From assembly GCF_900176205.1 (NCBI RefSeq), contig NZ_LT859959.1, forward strand, positions 6,933,001 through 6,997,000: 64,000 bases of DNA. The letters are read 5' to 3'. Positions 10,344-18,131 of the stretch are shown here, in pieces (the stretch's first letter is position 1; every line of letters begins with the position of its first letter). This DNA is from Bradyrhizobium sp. ORS 285. Lineage in GTDB: Bacteria > Pseudomonadota > Alphaproteobacteria > Rhizobiales > Xanthobacteraceae. A program made the position numbers and the translations under genes. The notes beneath the pieces are model-generated. The model did not search any database, was not told the origin of the DNA, and was given only the letters and a program-made list of their open reading frames with translations.

Positions 10344-11117
10344 TTATTGCGCCGCCTGCACGCTGGCGCGGATGAAGCCGAGCACGGGCACCGCGCTGTC
10401 GCGGGCGAGGTCGAGATCGTAGGTGATGCGCGCGCCAAAGCGCTCCGGCGCCTGCGGATCCTTGCGCGGACGGTCGAGTGCAATCAGCCGTGTCGCCAGG
10501 CCGAAGGCCTCCTTGATGTCGTGGGTGACCATCACGATGGTCATGTTGTGCTCGCGCCACAGCGGCTTGATCAGGGCATGCATCTGCGCGCGGGTCCCGG
10601 GGTCGAGCGCACCGAAGGGCTCGTCGAGCAGCAAGACGCGCGGCTGCTTGGCGAGCGCCTGCGCAATCGCCAGCCGCTGCTGCATGCCGCCCGACAGCGC
10701 GCTCGGATATTTGTCGGCGTGCGGCCCGAGGCCGACCGCCTCGATCAGCGCGCGGCTCTTCTCCACCGCGTCCTTACGCGCTGACCCGAACAGCCGCGCC
10801 GTGAGCGGGCTGGCCGCGAGTTCATAGCCGAGCAGCACGTTGCCGAGCACGGTCAGATGCGGGAACACCGAGTAGCGCTGAAAAACGATGCCACGGTCCG
10901 GGCCGGGCTCCGCCGGGAACGGCTGGCCGTCGAGCAGCACGGCACCCTGGCTCGGCCGTTCCTGGCCGAGGATCAGGCGCAGGAACGTGCTCTTGCCGGC
11001 GCCGGAGGGGCCGACGATCGAGAGGAACGTGCCGGAGGCGATCTCGAGATTGATGCGCTCGAGTACGACCTGATTGCCGTACTCGACCCAGACGTTGCGG
11101 AAGGACAGCGTGCTCAT
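10344..11117 (-). CDS. ABC transporter ATP-binding protein, putative guanidine uptake
   Basis: A 257-residue ATPase of the nitrate/sulfonate/taurine class. Walker A is GPSGAGKST near residue 40, the signature is LSGGMQQR and Walker B is VLLLDEPFGAL. The frame extends upstream to 11168, but the ATG at 11117 (MSTLSFRNVWVEYG) has AGGGAG upstream and overlaps the permease stop by one base (TGATG), which suggests translational coupling. It energises the permease encoded immediately upstream. The substrate is assigned from the guanidine riboswitch and the hydrolase gene 27 bp downstream. Confidence 0.92.
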   Translation of the reverse strand: MSTLSFRNVWVEYGNQVVLERINLEIASGTFLSIVGPSGAGKSTFLRLILGQERPSQGAVLLDGQPFPAEPGPDRGIVFQRYSVFPHLTVLGNVLLGYELAASPLTARLFGSARKDAVEKSRALIEAVGLGPHADKYPSALSGGMQQRLAIAQALAKQPRVLLLDEPFGALDPGTRAQMHALIKPLWREHNMTIVMVTHDIKEAFGLATRLIALDRPRKDPQAPERFGARITYDLDLARDSAVPVLGFIRASVQAAQ

Positions 11118-11938
11118 CAGCGGCTCCCTTGCGCATAGGCCCAGGGAAAGGCGCGCCGACCGAACCACACCAGAGCGTAGTCGAAGATGTAGGCAAGCAA
11201 GGTGATCCAGACGACGTAGGGCAGAATCACATCCATCGACAGATAGCGCCGGACCAGGAAGATGCGATAGCCGAGCCCGACGTCGGAGGCGATCGCTTCC
11301 GCGGAGATCAGGAACAGGAAGGCCGGGCCAATCATCAGCCTGAGACCCTGGATCAGCCGCGGCATGATCTGCGGCAGCACCACGCGGATCGCGACCTGCC
11401 AGGTCGAGGCACCCAGCGTCTGCGCCTTGATGAGCTGCTCGCGCGGCATGTTCTGCACTTCGAGAGAGAGATCGCGCACCAATGTCGGGGTGACGCCGAT
11501 GATGATCAGCACCACCTTGGACAATTCACCGAGGCCGAACACGATGAACAGCACCGGCAGCACCGCCATCGGCGGGATCATCGACAGCACCGCGACCAGC
11601 GTGCCAAAGCCGGCGCCGGCGATCGGAAGCAAACCGATGGCGAGGCCCAGCGTAAGGCCGATCGCGGCGGAGATGCCGAGCCCGAGCGCGAGCCGTTGCA
11701 GGCTCGCCGCCGTGTCCGACCACAGCACGTAGTCGCCGGAGCGCCGATCCGGCTCGGTGGCGAGTCGCTTCGACGTCGCGACCATCTCCGACACCGGCGG
11801 CAGCAGCTTGTCGTCGGGGTTGTCAGCCCGCCGCTGCGCCGAGCCGACCACGTAGATCAGCGCGATCAGCAGGAACGGCAGGAGAGCCAGGAGCAGCCGG
11901 CTGCCGCGGTTCGGAACGACGTTCATCGCACGCAGCAT
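11117..11938 (-). CDS. ABC transporter permease, putative guanidine uptake
   Basis: A 273-residue inner-membrane permease of the SsuC/NrtB type. It has an N-terminal helix (LLLALLPFLLIALIYVVG), a periplasmic loop and about five further hydrophobic segments. The EAA loop that contacts the ATPase is around KAQTLGASTWQVAIRVVLP. The start at 11938 has GGAG upstream; an internal ATG at 11926 is the alternative. A 221-bp gap with a palindromic repeat separates it from the binding-protein gene upstream, unusual inside such an operon and possibly a way to lower permease expression relative to the binding protein. Confidence 0.92.
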   Translation of the reverse strand: MLRAMNVVPNRGSRLLLALLPFLLIALIYVVGSAQRRADNPDDKLLPPVSEMVATSKRLATEPDRRSGDYVLWSDTAASLQRLALGLGISAAIGLTLGLAIGLLPIAGAGFGTLVAVLSMIPPMAVLPVLFIVFGLGELSKVVLIIIGVTPTLVRDLSLEVQNMPREQLIKAQTLGASTWQVAIRVVLPQIMPRLIQGLRLMIGPAFLFLISAEAIASDVGLGYRIFLVRRYLSMDVILPYVVWITLLAYIFDYALVWFGRRAFPWAYAQGSR

Positions 11939-12022
11939 CAGAAGGCTCCGTCATTCCTCGTCATGAACACGCCACTCATGCTGTACGCCGGGCATGCTGA
12001 AATGTGCAGCGCCGCCCTCGAC

Positions 12023-12135
12023 TCTCAACCCTTATGGTGAGGAGGCGCGTAGCGCCGTCTCGAACCATGAGGCCTGAGCTGGGGCCTCATCCTTCGAGAC
12101 GCTCGCTTGCGCGAGCTCCTCAGGATGAGGGTGGG
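12023..12135. repeat. palindromic element, ctcaaccctyatggtgagga family
   Basis: An inverted-repeat element with the phrases atggtgaggag, gtctcgaaccatgaggcc, cctcatccttcgagacgc and ctcctcaggatgagg. It matches the copy at 50281-50397 closely. It lies inside the guanidine operon, between the binding-protein and permease genes. Confidence 0.85.
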
Positions 12136-12159
12136 CAGCGCTGCACGGCGATGGATCGA

Positions 12160-13230
12160 TCAGAGCTTCCCGTCGGCCGCCATCTTCATGTAGGTGGGAT
12201 CGAAGCGCAGCTTCACGTTAGTCGTCGATCCCAGCGCCTTCGATGGCGTCGAGATGCCAACCGCGTCCTTCGACTTCACGTTCTCGCCGAGCAGATTGTG
12301 GTCGAAGCAGAAGGTGCGGACGTGGTCCATGATCTTCGGCAGCTCCGGCCCGGTCATGAAGGCGAGCGCGTCCTTCGGCTCGTAGTACATGAACGTGGTC
12401 TTGAGCTGGGTCTCGAAGCCCGCGAGATCCGTGCCGGAGAGCTTGGCCATGGCCTCGCGCGCGGCCTTGCCCTTCTCGCTCTGATCCTTCATCAGCGCGA
12501 TGGTCTCGTACCAGATGCCCGTCAGGGCCTTGCCGAGCTCCGGGTTATCCTTCAGCGTCTGCGTATTGACGACCAGCAGATCCTCGATCTCGGCCGGGAT
12601 CTTGCTGGAATCGAACACCAGGGTGGCGCCGGGCTCCGCCTTCACTTCGAGCAGTTGCGGATTCCAGGTGACGACCGCAGTCGTATCCGGCGACTTCGCC
12701 GCGGCGACGATGTCGGCGTCGGATGTGTTGACCGTCTTGATGTTCTTTTCGGAGAGCTTCACCGTCTCGAGCCCGCGCGCCAGCAGATAATGCGACACCG
12801 AGAGCTCGACGAGGTTGACCTTCTGGCCCTTGATGTCGGCCAGCGTCTTGCCCTTCTTCAGGACCACGCCGTCATTGCCGTTGGAATAGTCGCCCATGAT
12901 GATGGCTGACGTATCGACGCCACCCGCGGCGGGAATCGTCAGCGCATCCATGTTCGTGACGGTGACGCCGTCGAACTTGCCGGCGGTGTACTGGTTGATC
13001 GACTCGACGTAGTCGTTGATCTGCGTGACCTTGATCGAGATGCCGTATTTGTCGGCCCATTTCTTGACGATCCCGGACTCGGCGGCATAGGGCCACGGCA
13101 TCCAGCCGACATAGATCGTCCAGGCGATGTTGAATTCCTTCTTCTTCTCGGCGAGAGCCGGCGACAGCGAGGCAGTCGCCAGCGTGGATGCCGCGAGCAG
13201 GGCAACAAACAGATTTCGTGCTTTTCCCAT
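12160..13230 (-). CDS. periplasmic substrate-binding protein, guanidine/urea-carboxylase-associated type
   Basis: A 356-residue binding protein with a signal peptide (MGKARNLFVALLAASTLATA, cleavage after ALA). The mature start KKKEFNIAWTIYVGWMPWPY is typical of the NMT1/TauA-like family found next to urea (guanidine) carboxylase genes. It should bind the substrate in the periplasm and pass it to the permease. The ATG at 13230 has GAGGGA upstream; the frame stays open to 13404 but that stretch is the riboswitch. It is the first gene after the riboswitch, 76 bp downstream of the aptamer. Guanidine as ligand is inferred from that control. Confidence 0.92.
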   Translation of the reverse strand: MGKARNLFVALLAASTLATASLSPALAEKKKEFNIAWTIYVGWMPWPYAAESGIVKKWADKYGISIKVTQINDYVESINQYTAGKFDGVTVTNMDALTIPAAGGVDTSAIIMGDYSNGNDGVVLKKGKTLADIKGQKVNLVELSVSHYLLARGLETVKLSEKNIKTVNTSDADIVAAAKSPDTTAVVTWNPQLLEVKAEPGATLVFDSSKIPAEIEDLLVVNTQTLKDNPELGKALTGIWYETIALMKDQSEKGKAAREAMAKLSGTDLAGFETQLKTTFMYYEPKDALAFMTGPELPKIMDHVRTFCFDHNLLGENVKSKDAVGISTPSKALGSTTNVKLRFDPTYMKMAADGKL

Positions 13231-13306
13231 ATCCAGTCCCTCATCGGTTTTGTGACCTGCGGACTGGCAAAGACAACCTCGAGCCTGCCAAGCGCGGCCA
13301 CTGAGG

Positions 13307-13400
13307 TCTCCCGGGTTTTTATCCCGCCGTGCACCAGGGCTCTCCCCTGGCGGCTGCTCTCGGACCAGCATTCTCGTGAGGAGAACCGGAACCCTAGCTG
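13307..13400 (-). promoter_or_regulatory. guanidine-I (ykkC class) riboswitch
   Basis: Read on the minus strand the 94-nt segment has the conserved blocks of the guanidine-I aptamer in order: ctagggttccg near 13397, then a stem, then tggtccgagag, then a second stem (ccagggg...ccctgg), then acggcgggataaaaaccc and the terminal cccgggaga at 13315-13307. The spacing and sequence fit the ykkC consensus. The start codon of the transporter binding protein is 76 nt downstream. The expression platform is not obvious; no strong terminator with a T-run is seen. Ligand binding is known for the class, not tested here. Confidence 0.95.
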
Positions 13401-13628
13401 CCAACTCTAAGCAACGAGATCAGCAAGTGACGTGCCAGAGGAAAATGCTTGCGATTCAACGGAACGCACGGCAGCCTGTGCCCAAAAAGCTGGCAGGCCG
13501 AATTCTTCTTGGGCGGTGGGGCTGATCGCAGGGCAACGGCCATGCATCGATGGCATGAACCGGTTGACGCGCGCGGGCGACCTCATCACGCCGGCACAAC
13601 CGTGGCCGTGGTTTGGAGTCTCTACGTC

Positions 13629-13976
13629 ATGATCAAGTTGTCCGGGATCGCAGTAGCAAGCCTGTTGGCTGCGGGTCTGATGTCTGCAACGGCGCTGGCG
13701 CAAAGCGCCCCCGCGGCGGATACGCCAGCCCAGCCTGCGCCGGCCGCAACGCCCTCCCCGACGCCGAATGCCTCACCCGCCGCTGCACCGACAGCCACGA
13801 GCGACAAGCCCGCTGAGACGAAGCCGGCAGCCGACGCCGCCGCGCCGAAAAAGAAGAAGCGGACAAAGACCACCCGGCAGGAGGTCGAAGACTCCCTGCG
13901 CAGCGGCAAGGTGCCGTCGCGCTATCGAAGCCGGGTGCCCAAGGAGTACCAGAAGTACATCCCGTTCGATCGCTGA
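13629..13976 (+). CDS. small exported Ala/Pro-rich protein with basic C-terminus
   Basis: A 115-residue protein of unknown function. The N-terminus IKLSGIAVASLLAAGLMSAT followed by ALAQ is a signal peptide, so the product should be periplasmic or outer-membrane associated. Residues about 28-75 are low complexity (Ala, Pro, Thr), then a basic stretch KKKKRTKTTRQEVEDSLRSG and a C-terminus ending in a YQKYIPFDR-like sequence. The low-complexity section may be a flexible spacer, for example through the cell wall. The start at 13629 has TTGGAG upstream; a longer frame from 13449 has none. It is divergent from the riboswitch operon. Confidence 0.75.
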   Translation: MIKLSGIAVASLLAAGLMSATALAQSAPAADTPAQPAPAATPSPTPNASPAAAPTATSDKPAETKPAADAAAPKKKKRTKTTRQEVEDSLRSGKVPSRYRSRVPKEYQKYIPFDR

Positions 13977-13998
13977 GCTTTCGTGCGGTGATCGGCGG

Positions 13999-14151
13999 CT
14001 ACGTCGGCGGCGTCAGCTTGACGATGAATGCAACGATCAACATGAACGCAAGACACAGCGCGGTCTCGAGGTCGGAATGATCGGACCAGAAGCCGCGCAG
14101 GGTTGATGCGGCTTTTTGCGGTGCTCGGACTTTCAGATGGGGCGCACGCAT
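13999..14151 (-). CDS. possible 50-residue single-pass membrane peptide
   Basis: A short frame starting at ATG 14151 with GAAGG upstream. The N-terminal 28 residues are basic, and a hydrophobic helix (LCLAFMLIVAFIVKL) lies at the C-terminus. A TTG at 14181 could extend it by ten residues. Nothing indicates function and there is no operon partner, so this is a tentative gene. Confidence 0.35.
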   Translation of the reverse strand: MRAPHLKVRAPQKAASTLRGFWSDHSDLETALCLAFMLIVAFIVKLTPPT

Positions 14152-14307
14152 TTGCTCAACCTTCGATAAAAGGCAAGACAAAATACTACTTGAAAGAATA
14201 GCCCTCTATACGCCGCCCCTCAATGCGGAAATTCGGCTCACGTCAGCAGGACTGACGGACTTTGTGACATCAGGTCAGTTTGGCCACCCAACACGCGTCA
14301 GCGACGG

Positions 14308-14425
14308 TGCGCCCCTTTCCCGCTTGCGGGCAGGGCTGGGGAGGGGGCGCCACAGCGGCAGTCTTTCCGCAGCAGCCCCCACCCGCATCGCATATGACGA
14401 TGTGATGCGACCTCCCCGCACGCGG
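14308..14425. repeat. paired GC-rich palindromes, cccctttcccgcttgcggg type
   Basis: Part of a 475-bp gene-free stretch. It contains cgcccctttcccgcttgcgggcag and a related unit with gacctccccgcacgcgggcag, plus two copies of tcgcatatgac. These resemble the CTCTCC/GAGAGG interspersed family seen elsewhere in the window. Confidence 0.6.
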
Positions 14426-14477
14426 GCAGGGCTATCGCATATGACAAGGGAGGTTGTGCGCCATCTCTCTCCGCGTC

Positions 14478-14563
14478 GTCATGGCCGGGCTTGTCCCGGC
14501 CATCCACGTCGGTCGGCACGCTGAGGACGACGTGGATGCCCGGGACAAGCCCGGGCATGACGG
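14478..14563. repeat. palindromic element, gtcatgcccggg family (complete)
   Basis: Arms gtcatggccgggcttgtccc and gggacaagcccgggcatgac flank a centre with cacgtcggtcggcacg. It lies 63 bp downstream of the livF-like stop codon on the minus strand and may act as the 3-prime end structure of that transcript. Confidence 0.85.
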
Positions 14564-14626
14564 AGTAACTAAGTCCAATTTCGTTCGCGGCGACGACCGT
14601 GGCCTTTGGCGCGAGAGAACGACCGT

Positions 14627-15370
14627 TCAAATCCCGAGATAGCGGTGCTGCAACTCGGGCTCCGCCATCAGCTGCTCCGACGTGCCGCTCCACACCGTGC
14701 GGCCGCGCTCGATGATATAATGGCGGTCGCAGATGCGGGTGAGGTGCTCGACGTTCTTGTCGATCACCAGGATCGACTGCCCGCGCGATTTCAGCAGCGA
14801 CAGGCAGTTCCAGATCTCTTCGCGGATCAGCGGCGCCAGGCCCTCCGTCGCCTCGTCGAGGATGAGCAGTTTTGGATTGGTCATCAGCGCGCGGCCGATC
14901 GCCAGCATCTGCTGCTCGCCGCCGGAGAGCTGGTTGCCCATGTTGCCGCCGCGCTCGGCGAGCCGCGGAAACAGCGCGTGGATCTTGTCGAGCGTCCACG
15001 GATCGGAGGCGCCGAGCCGGTTGGTCGAGGCCGCCACGAGATTCTCGGTAACGGTGAGGTTCGGGAAGATCTGCCGGCCCTCCGGCACCAGGCCGATCCC
15101 GAGTTGCGCGATCCGGTAGGACGGCAGCTTGCGCGTCTCCTGGCCGCTGAAGCGGATCTGGCCGGCGCGCGCCTGGGTCAGGCCCATGATCGAGCGGATC
15201 GTGGTGGTCTTGCCCATGCCGTTGCGGCCCATCAGCGAGACCATCTCGCCGGGACGGATCGCCAGCGACAGGCCGAACAGGACCTGGCTGAGGCCGTAGC
15301 AGGTCTCGATGCCGTCGACGTCGAGCAGCATGCCGTTGTCTTTCTGATCAGACATTTTCTGATCAACCAT
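14627..15370 (-). CDS. livF: branched-chain-amino-acid-type ABC transporter ATP-binding protein LivF
   Basis: A LivF-class ATPase of about 247 residues. Walker A is GRNGMGKTT, the signature LSGGEQQ and Walker B LLILDEATEGL. The start is uncertain: ATG 15370 overlaps the livG stop by 8 bases and has a G-rich upstream region, while ATG 15355 has no visible ribosome binding site. It ends the livH-M-G-F run. Many HAAT-family transporters in this lineage carry aromatic acids rather than amino acids, and the P450 and ferredoxin genes upstream favour that here. Confidence 0.92.
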   Translation of the reverse strand: MVDQKMSDQKDNGMLLDVDGIETCYGLSQVLFGLSLAIRPGEMVSLMGRNGMGKTTTIRSIMGLTQARAGQIRFSGQETRKLPSYRIAQLGIGLVPEGRQIFPNLTVTENLVAASTNRLGASDPWTLDKIHALFPRLAERGGNMGNQLSGGEQQMLAIGRALMTNPKLLILDEATEGLAPLIREEIWNCLSLLKSRGQSILVIDKNVEHLTRICDRHYIIERGRTVWSGTSEQLMAEPELQHRYLGI

Positions 15371-16133
15371 GGCCGACCACCACGTGCTGATCGCCGAGAT
15401 AGGCGCGCTTGACCTCCTCGTTCTGCCGGATCTCGTCCGGCTTGCCCGAGGCGATGATGCGGCCATAGACCAGCACCGAAATGCGGTCGGCGAGCGCGAA
15501 TACCGCTTCCATGTCGTGCTCGACCAGCACGATCGAAACCTCGTTGCGCAACTCAGCGAGCAGCTTCACCATGCGCTGCGATTCCGTCACGCCGAGGCCG
15601 GCCATGGGCTCGTCGAGCAGCATGATTTGCGGCTTGGTCGCGAGCGCGACCGCGAGCTCGAGCTCGCGCTGCTCGCCGTGGCTGAGCTTCGACACCAGCA
15701 CGTCGGCGCGATGACCGAGGCCGACGCGCTCGAGCGCGGCGCGCGCGGCGTCGCGCAGCGGCTTCTCCCTGCGCGCATTGGCGAAGAAGCGGAACGAATG
15801 TTTGCCGTCATGCGCCTGCGCCGCCAGCGCGACGTTGTCGGCTGCGGTGAAATCCGTCAGCAGCGAGGTGATCTGGAACGAGCGCGCCAGCCCCAGCGCA
15901 CTACGCTTGTAGGCAGGGAAGGAGGAAATATCTCGACCACCGAGGAAGATGCGGCCGGCATGCGGCGCGAGATGGCCGGTGAGCTGGCTGATCAAGGTGG
16001 TCTTGCCGGCGCCGTTCGGGCCGATGATGGCGTGAATCTCGCCCTTGGAGACGTCGAGGCAGACGTGATCGGTGGCGATGATGCCGCCGAAGCGGCGCAC
16101 GAGATTGTCGACGCGGAGCAGCGGTTCAACCAC
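15363..16133 (-). CDS. livG: branched-chain-amino-acid-type ABC transporter ATP-binding protein LivG
   Basis: A 256-residue LivG-class ATPase with Walker A GPNGAGKTT near residue 37, signature LSHGEQRELE and Walker B IMLLDEPMAGL, followed by the switch His in VLVEHDME. It pairs with LivF as the heterodimeric motor of the transporter. It overlaps livM by 8 bp and livF by 8 bp, a tightly coupled operon arrangement. Confidence 0.94.
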   Translation of the reverse strand: MVEPLLRVDNLVRRFGGIIATDHVCLDVSKGEIHAIIGPNGAGKTTLISQLTGHLAPHAGRIFLGGRDISSFPAYKRSALGLARSFQITSLLTDFTAADNVALAAQAHDGKHSFRFFANARREKPLRDAARAALERVGLGHRADVLVSKLSHGEQRELELAVALATKPQIMLLDEPMAGLGVTESQRMVKLLAELRNEVSIVLVEHDMEAVFALADRISVLVYGRIIASGKPDEIRQNEEVKRAYLGDQHVVVGHG

Positions 16134-17073
16134 GGTTCAATCTCCCGAGCATGCCCATGATGCCGCCGCGCCCGAACAGCACGATCAGGAGCAGCAGCGG
16201 CCCCATGATCAGCGCCCAATATTCGGTGAGCTGCGACAGCACCTCTTCCAGCACCAGGAACACGACTGAGCCGACGACGGGACCCATCAGGGTGCCCATG
16301 CCGCCGAGGATGACCATCACCATGAGATCACCGGAACGGGTCCAGTACATGACGGCCGGGCTGACGAAATCGGTGTTGTTGGCAAGCAGCGCGCCCGACA
16401 GCCCGCACAGCATGCCGGCGATGACGAAGCAGGCGAGCTTGTAGCGCTTCGATGGGAAGCCGATCGCCTGCATGCGCTGTTCGTTGGAGCGCAGGCCCTG
16501 CAGCACCAGGCCGAAGCGGGAATTGACGATGCGCCAGACCAGCGCGACGACGGCGAGCAGGCAGAACAGGCAGAGATAATAGAACTGCACGCGGTTGCCG
16601 AGATTGATCAGGCCGCCGAAATCGCTGCGCTTGTAGACGGTGAGGCCGTCGTCGCCGCCGTACCGCGCAAGGCCGGAGGCGACATAGTAGGCCATCTGCG
16701 CGAACGCCAAGGTGATCATGATGAAGTAGACGCCGCGGGTGCGTAAGGACAGCGCACCGATCACCAGCGCATACAGCGCCGAGACCGCAATGGCGACGGC
16801 GAACTGCGCCCAGCCGGAGCCGATGCCCTCCTGCGCGAGGATGCCGACCGCGTAGCCGCCGATGCCGAGATAGGCGGCATGGCCGAAGCTCATCATGCCG
16901 CCATAGCCCATCAGAAGGTTCAGGCTGACGGCCGCCAGCGCCAGGATCACGATGCGGGTGAACAGCGTGAGGATGAAGATGTTGCCGGTGAGGTTCGAAT
17001 AGACCGGCAGCAGCACGAGGCCGGCCACGACCAGCGCGGCGACGAGGCTTGAGACGTTGAGCTTGGATGTCAT
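16126..17073 (-). CDS. livM: branched-chain-amino-acid-type ABC transporter permease LivM
   Basis: A 315-residue integral membrane protein with about nine hydrophobic segments and the LivM hallmark AVSLNLLMGYGGMMSFGHAA near residue 50. It forms the translocation channel with LivH. It overlaps livH by 4 bp at its start and livG by 8 bp at its end. Confidence 0.94.
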   Translation of the reverse strand: MTSKLNVSSLVAALVVAGLVLLPVYSNLTGNIFILTLFTRIVILALAAVSLNLLMGYGGMMSFGHAAYLGIGGYAVGILAQEGIGSGWAQFAVAIAVSALYALVIGALSLRTRGVYFIMITLAFAQMAYYVASGLARYGGDDGLTVYKRSDFGGLINLGNRVQFYYLCLFCLLAVVALVWRIVNSRFGLVLQGLRSNEQRMQAIGFPSKRYKLACFVIAGMLCGLSGALLANNTDFVSPAVMYWTRSGDLMVMVILGGMGTLMGPVVGSVVFLVLEEVLSQLTEYWALIMGPLLLLIVLFGRGGIMGMLGRLNRG

Positions 17074-17987
17074 CTGCGGTTGGCCGGAAACAGACCTTCA
17101 GGCCGCGCCACCAGCACGATCGCCATCAGGAGATAGATCAGCATCGAGGACAGCGCGGGCGCCGCGGTGGACGCCGATGCCGAATTCAGCACCTGGCGCA
17201 GCAGATTGGGCAGGAAGGCGCGGCCCATCGTGTCGATCAGGCCGATCATGATCGCGGCGATGAAGGCGCCGCGGATCGAGCCGATGCCGCCGATCACGAT
17301 CACGACGAAGGCGAGGATCAGGATGTTCTCGCCCATGCCGATCTGCACGGTCAGGATCGGCGCCTGCATCAGCCCGGCGAGGCCGGCGAGCGCGGCGCCC
17401 AGGCCGAACACCAAGGTGTAGAGCAGCTTGATGTTGATGCCGAGCGCGCCGATCATCTCGCGGTTGGACGCGCCGGCGCGGATCAGCATGCCGATGCGGG
17501 TGCGCATCACGCCGAGATAGAGCAGCAGCGCCACCAGCAGCGCGACGACGATGATCGCGAGGCGATAGGCCGGGTATTGGATCCCCGGCATGATTGTGAC
17601 CGGAAACGCCAGCCAGGACGGCAGCGGCAGCGCGAGCCCCGCCGGGCCCCAGATCAACCGAACGGCCTCGTTGAAGAACAGGATCAGGCCGAAGGTCGCC
17701 AGCACATGATCGAGATGGTCGCGCCCATAGAGATGGCGCAGTGCCGTGAATTCGAGCACGATGCCGAGCAGAAGCGTGGCACCGAGTGCCATGACGCCGC
17801 CGAGCACGAAGCTGCCGGTCCAGGCCACGAAGGTCGCCGCGAAATAGGCGCCCATCATGTAGAGCGAGCCATGCGCCAGGTTCACGAGGTCCATGATGCC
17901 GAACACCAGCGTCAGGCCGGCAGCCAGCAGGAATAGCAGCAGTCCGAACTGCAGCCCGTTCAGGAATTGTTCGACGACGAGAAGCAT
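17070..17987 (-). CDS. livH: branched-chain-amino-acid-type ABC transporter permease LivH
   Basis: A 305-residue permease with about eight hydrophobic segments. The LivH pattern is seen in LTLVFGIMDLVNLAHGSLYM near the N-terminus. The start is taken at ATG 17987 preceded by GTGAGGGG; an upstream in-frame GTG at 17996 is possible. It is the first membrane component of the transporter, 144 bp downstream of the binding-protein gene at 18132. Confidence 0.93.
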   Translation of the reverse strand: MLLVVEQFLNGLQFGLLLFLLAAGLTLVFGIMDLVNLAHGSLYMMGAYFAATFVAWTGSFVLGGVMALGATLLLGIVLEFTALRHLYGRDHLDHVLATFGLILFFNEAVRLIWGPAGLALPLPSWLAFPVTIMPGIQYPAYRLAIIVVALLVALLLYLGVMRTRIGMLIRAGASNREMIGALGINIKLLYTLVFGLGAALAGLAGLMQAPILTVQIGMGENILILAFVVIVIGGIGSIRGAFIAAIMIGLIDTMGRAFLPNLLRQVLNSASASTAAPALSSMLIYLLMAIVLVARPEGLFPANRR

Positions 17988-18131
17988 GCCCCTCACTTCA
18001 CGCTCAAAAAGACGGCGGCAGAACCGTTGCAGGCGCTGCCGCCATGTCCGTCCCGATCTTAGGCCGGAGATGTTTTAAGCTTCAAGCAAATTCCAGGCCG
18101 GACCGGGCCGGCCGGGGAAATTTCTTGATCG

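Noticed and set aside
13407..13703. 98-codon minus-strand frame upstream of the riboswitch
   Set aside because: It overlaps the start of the exported Ala/Pro-rich protein on the other strand and has a composition unlike real proteins.
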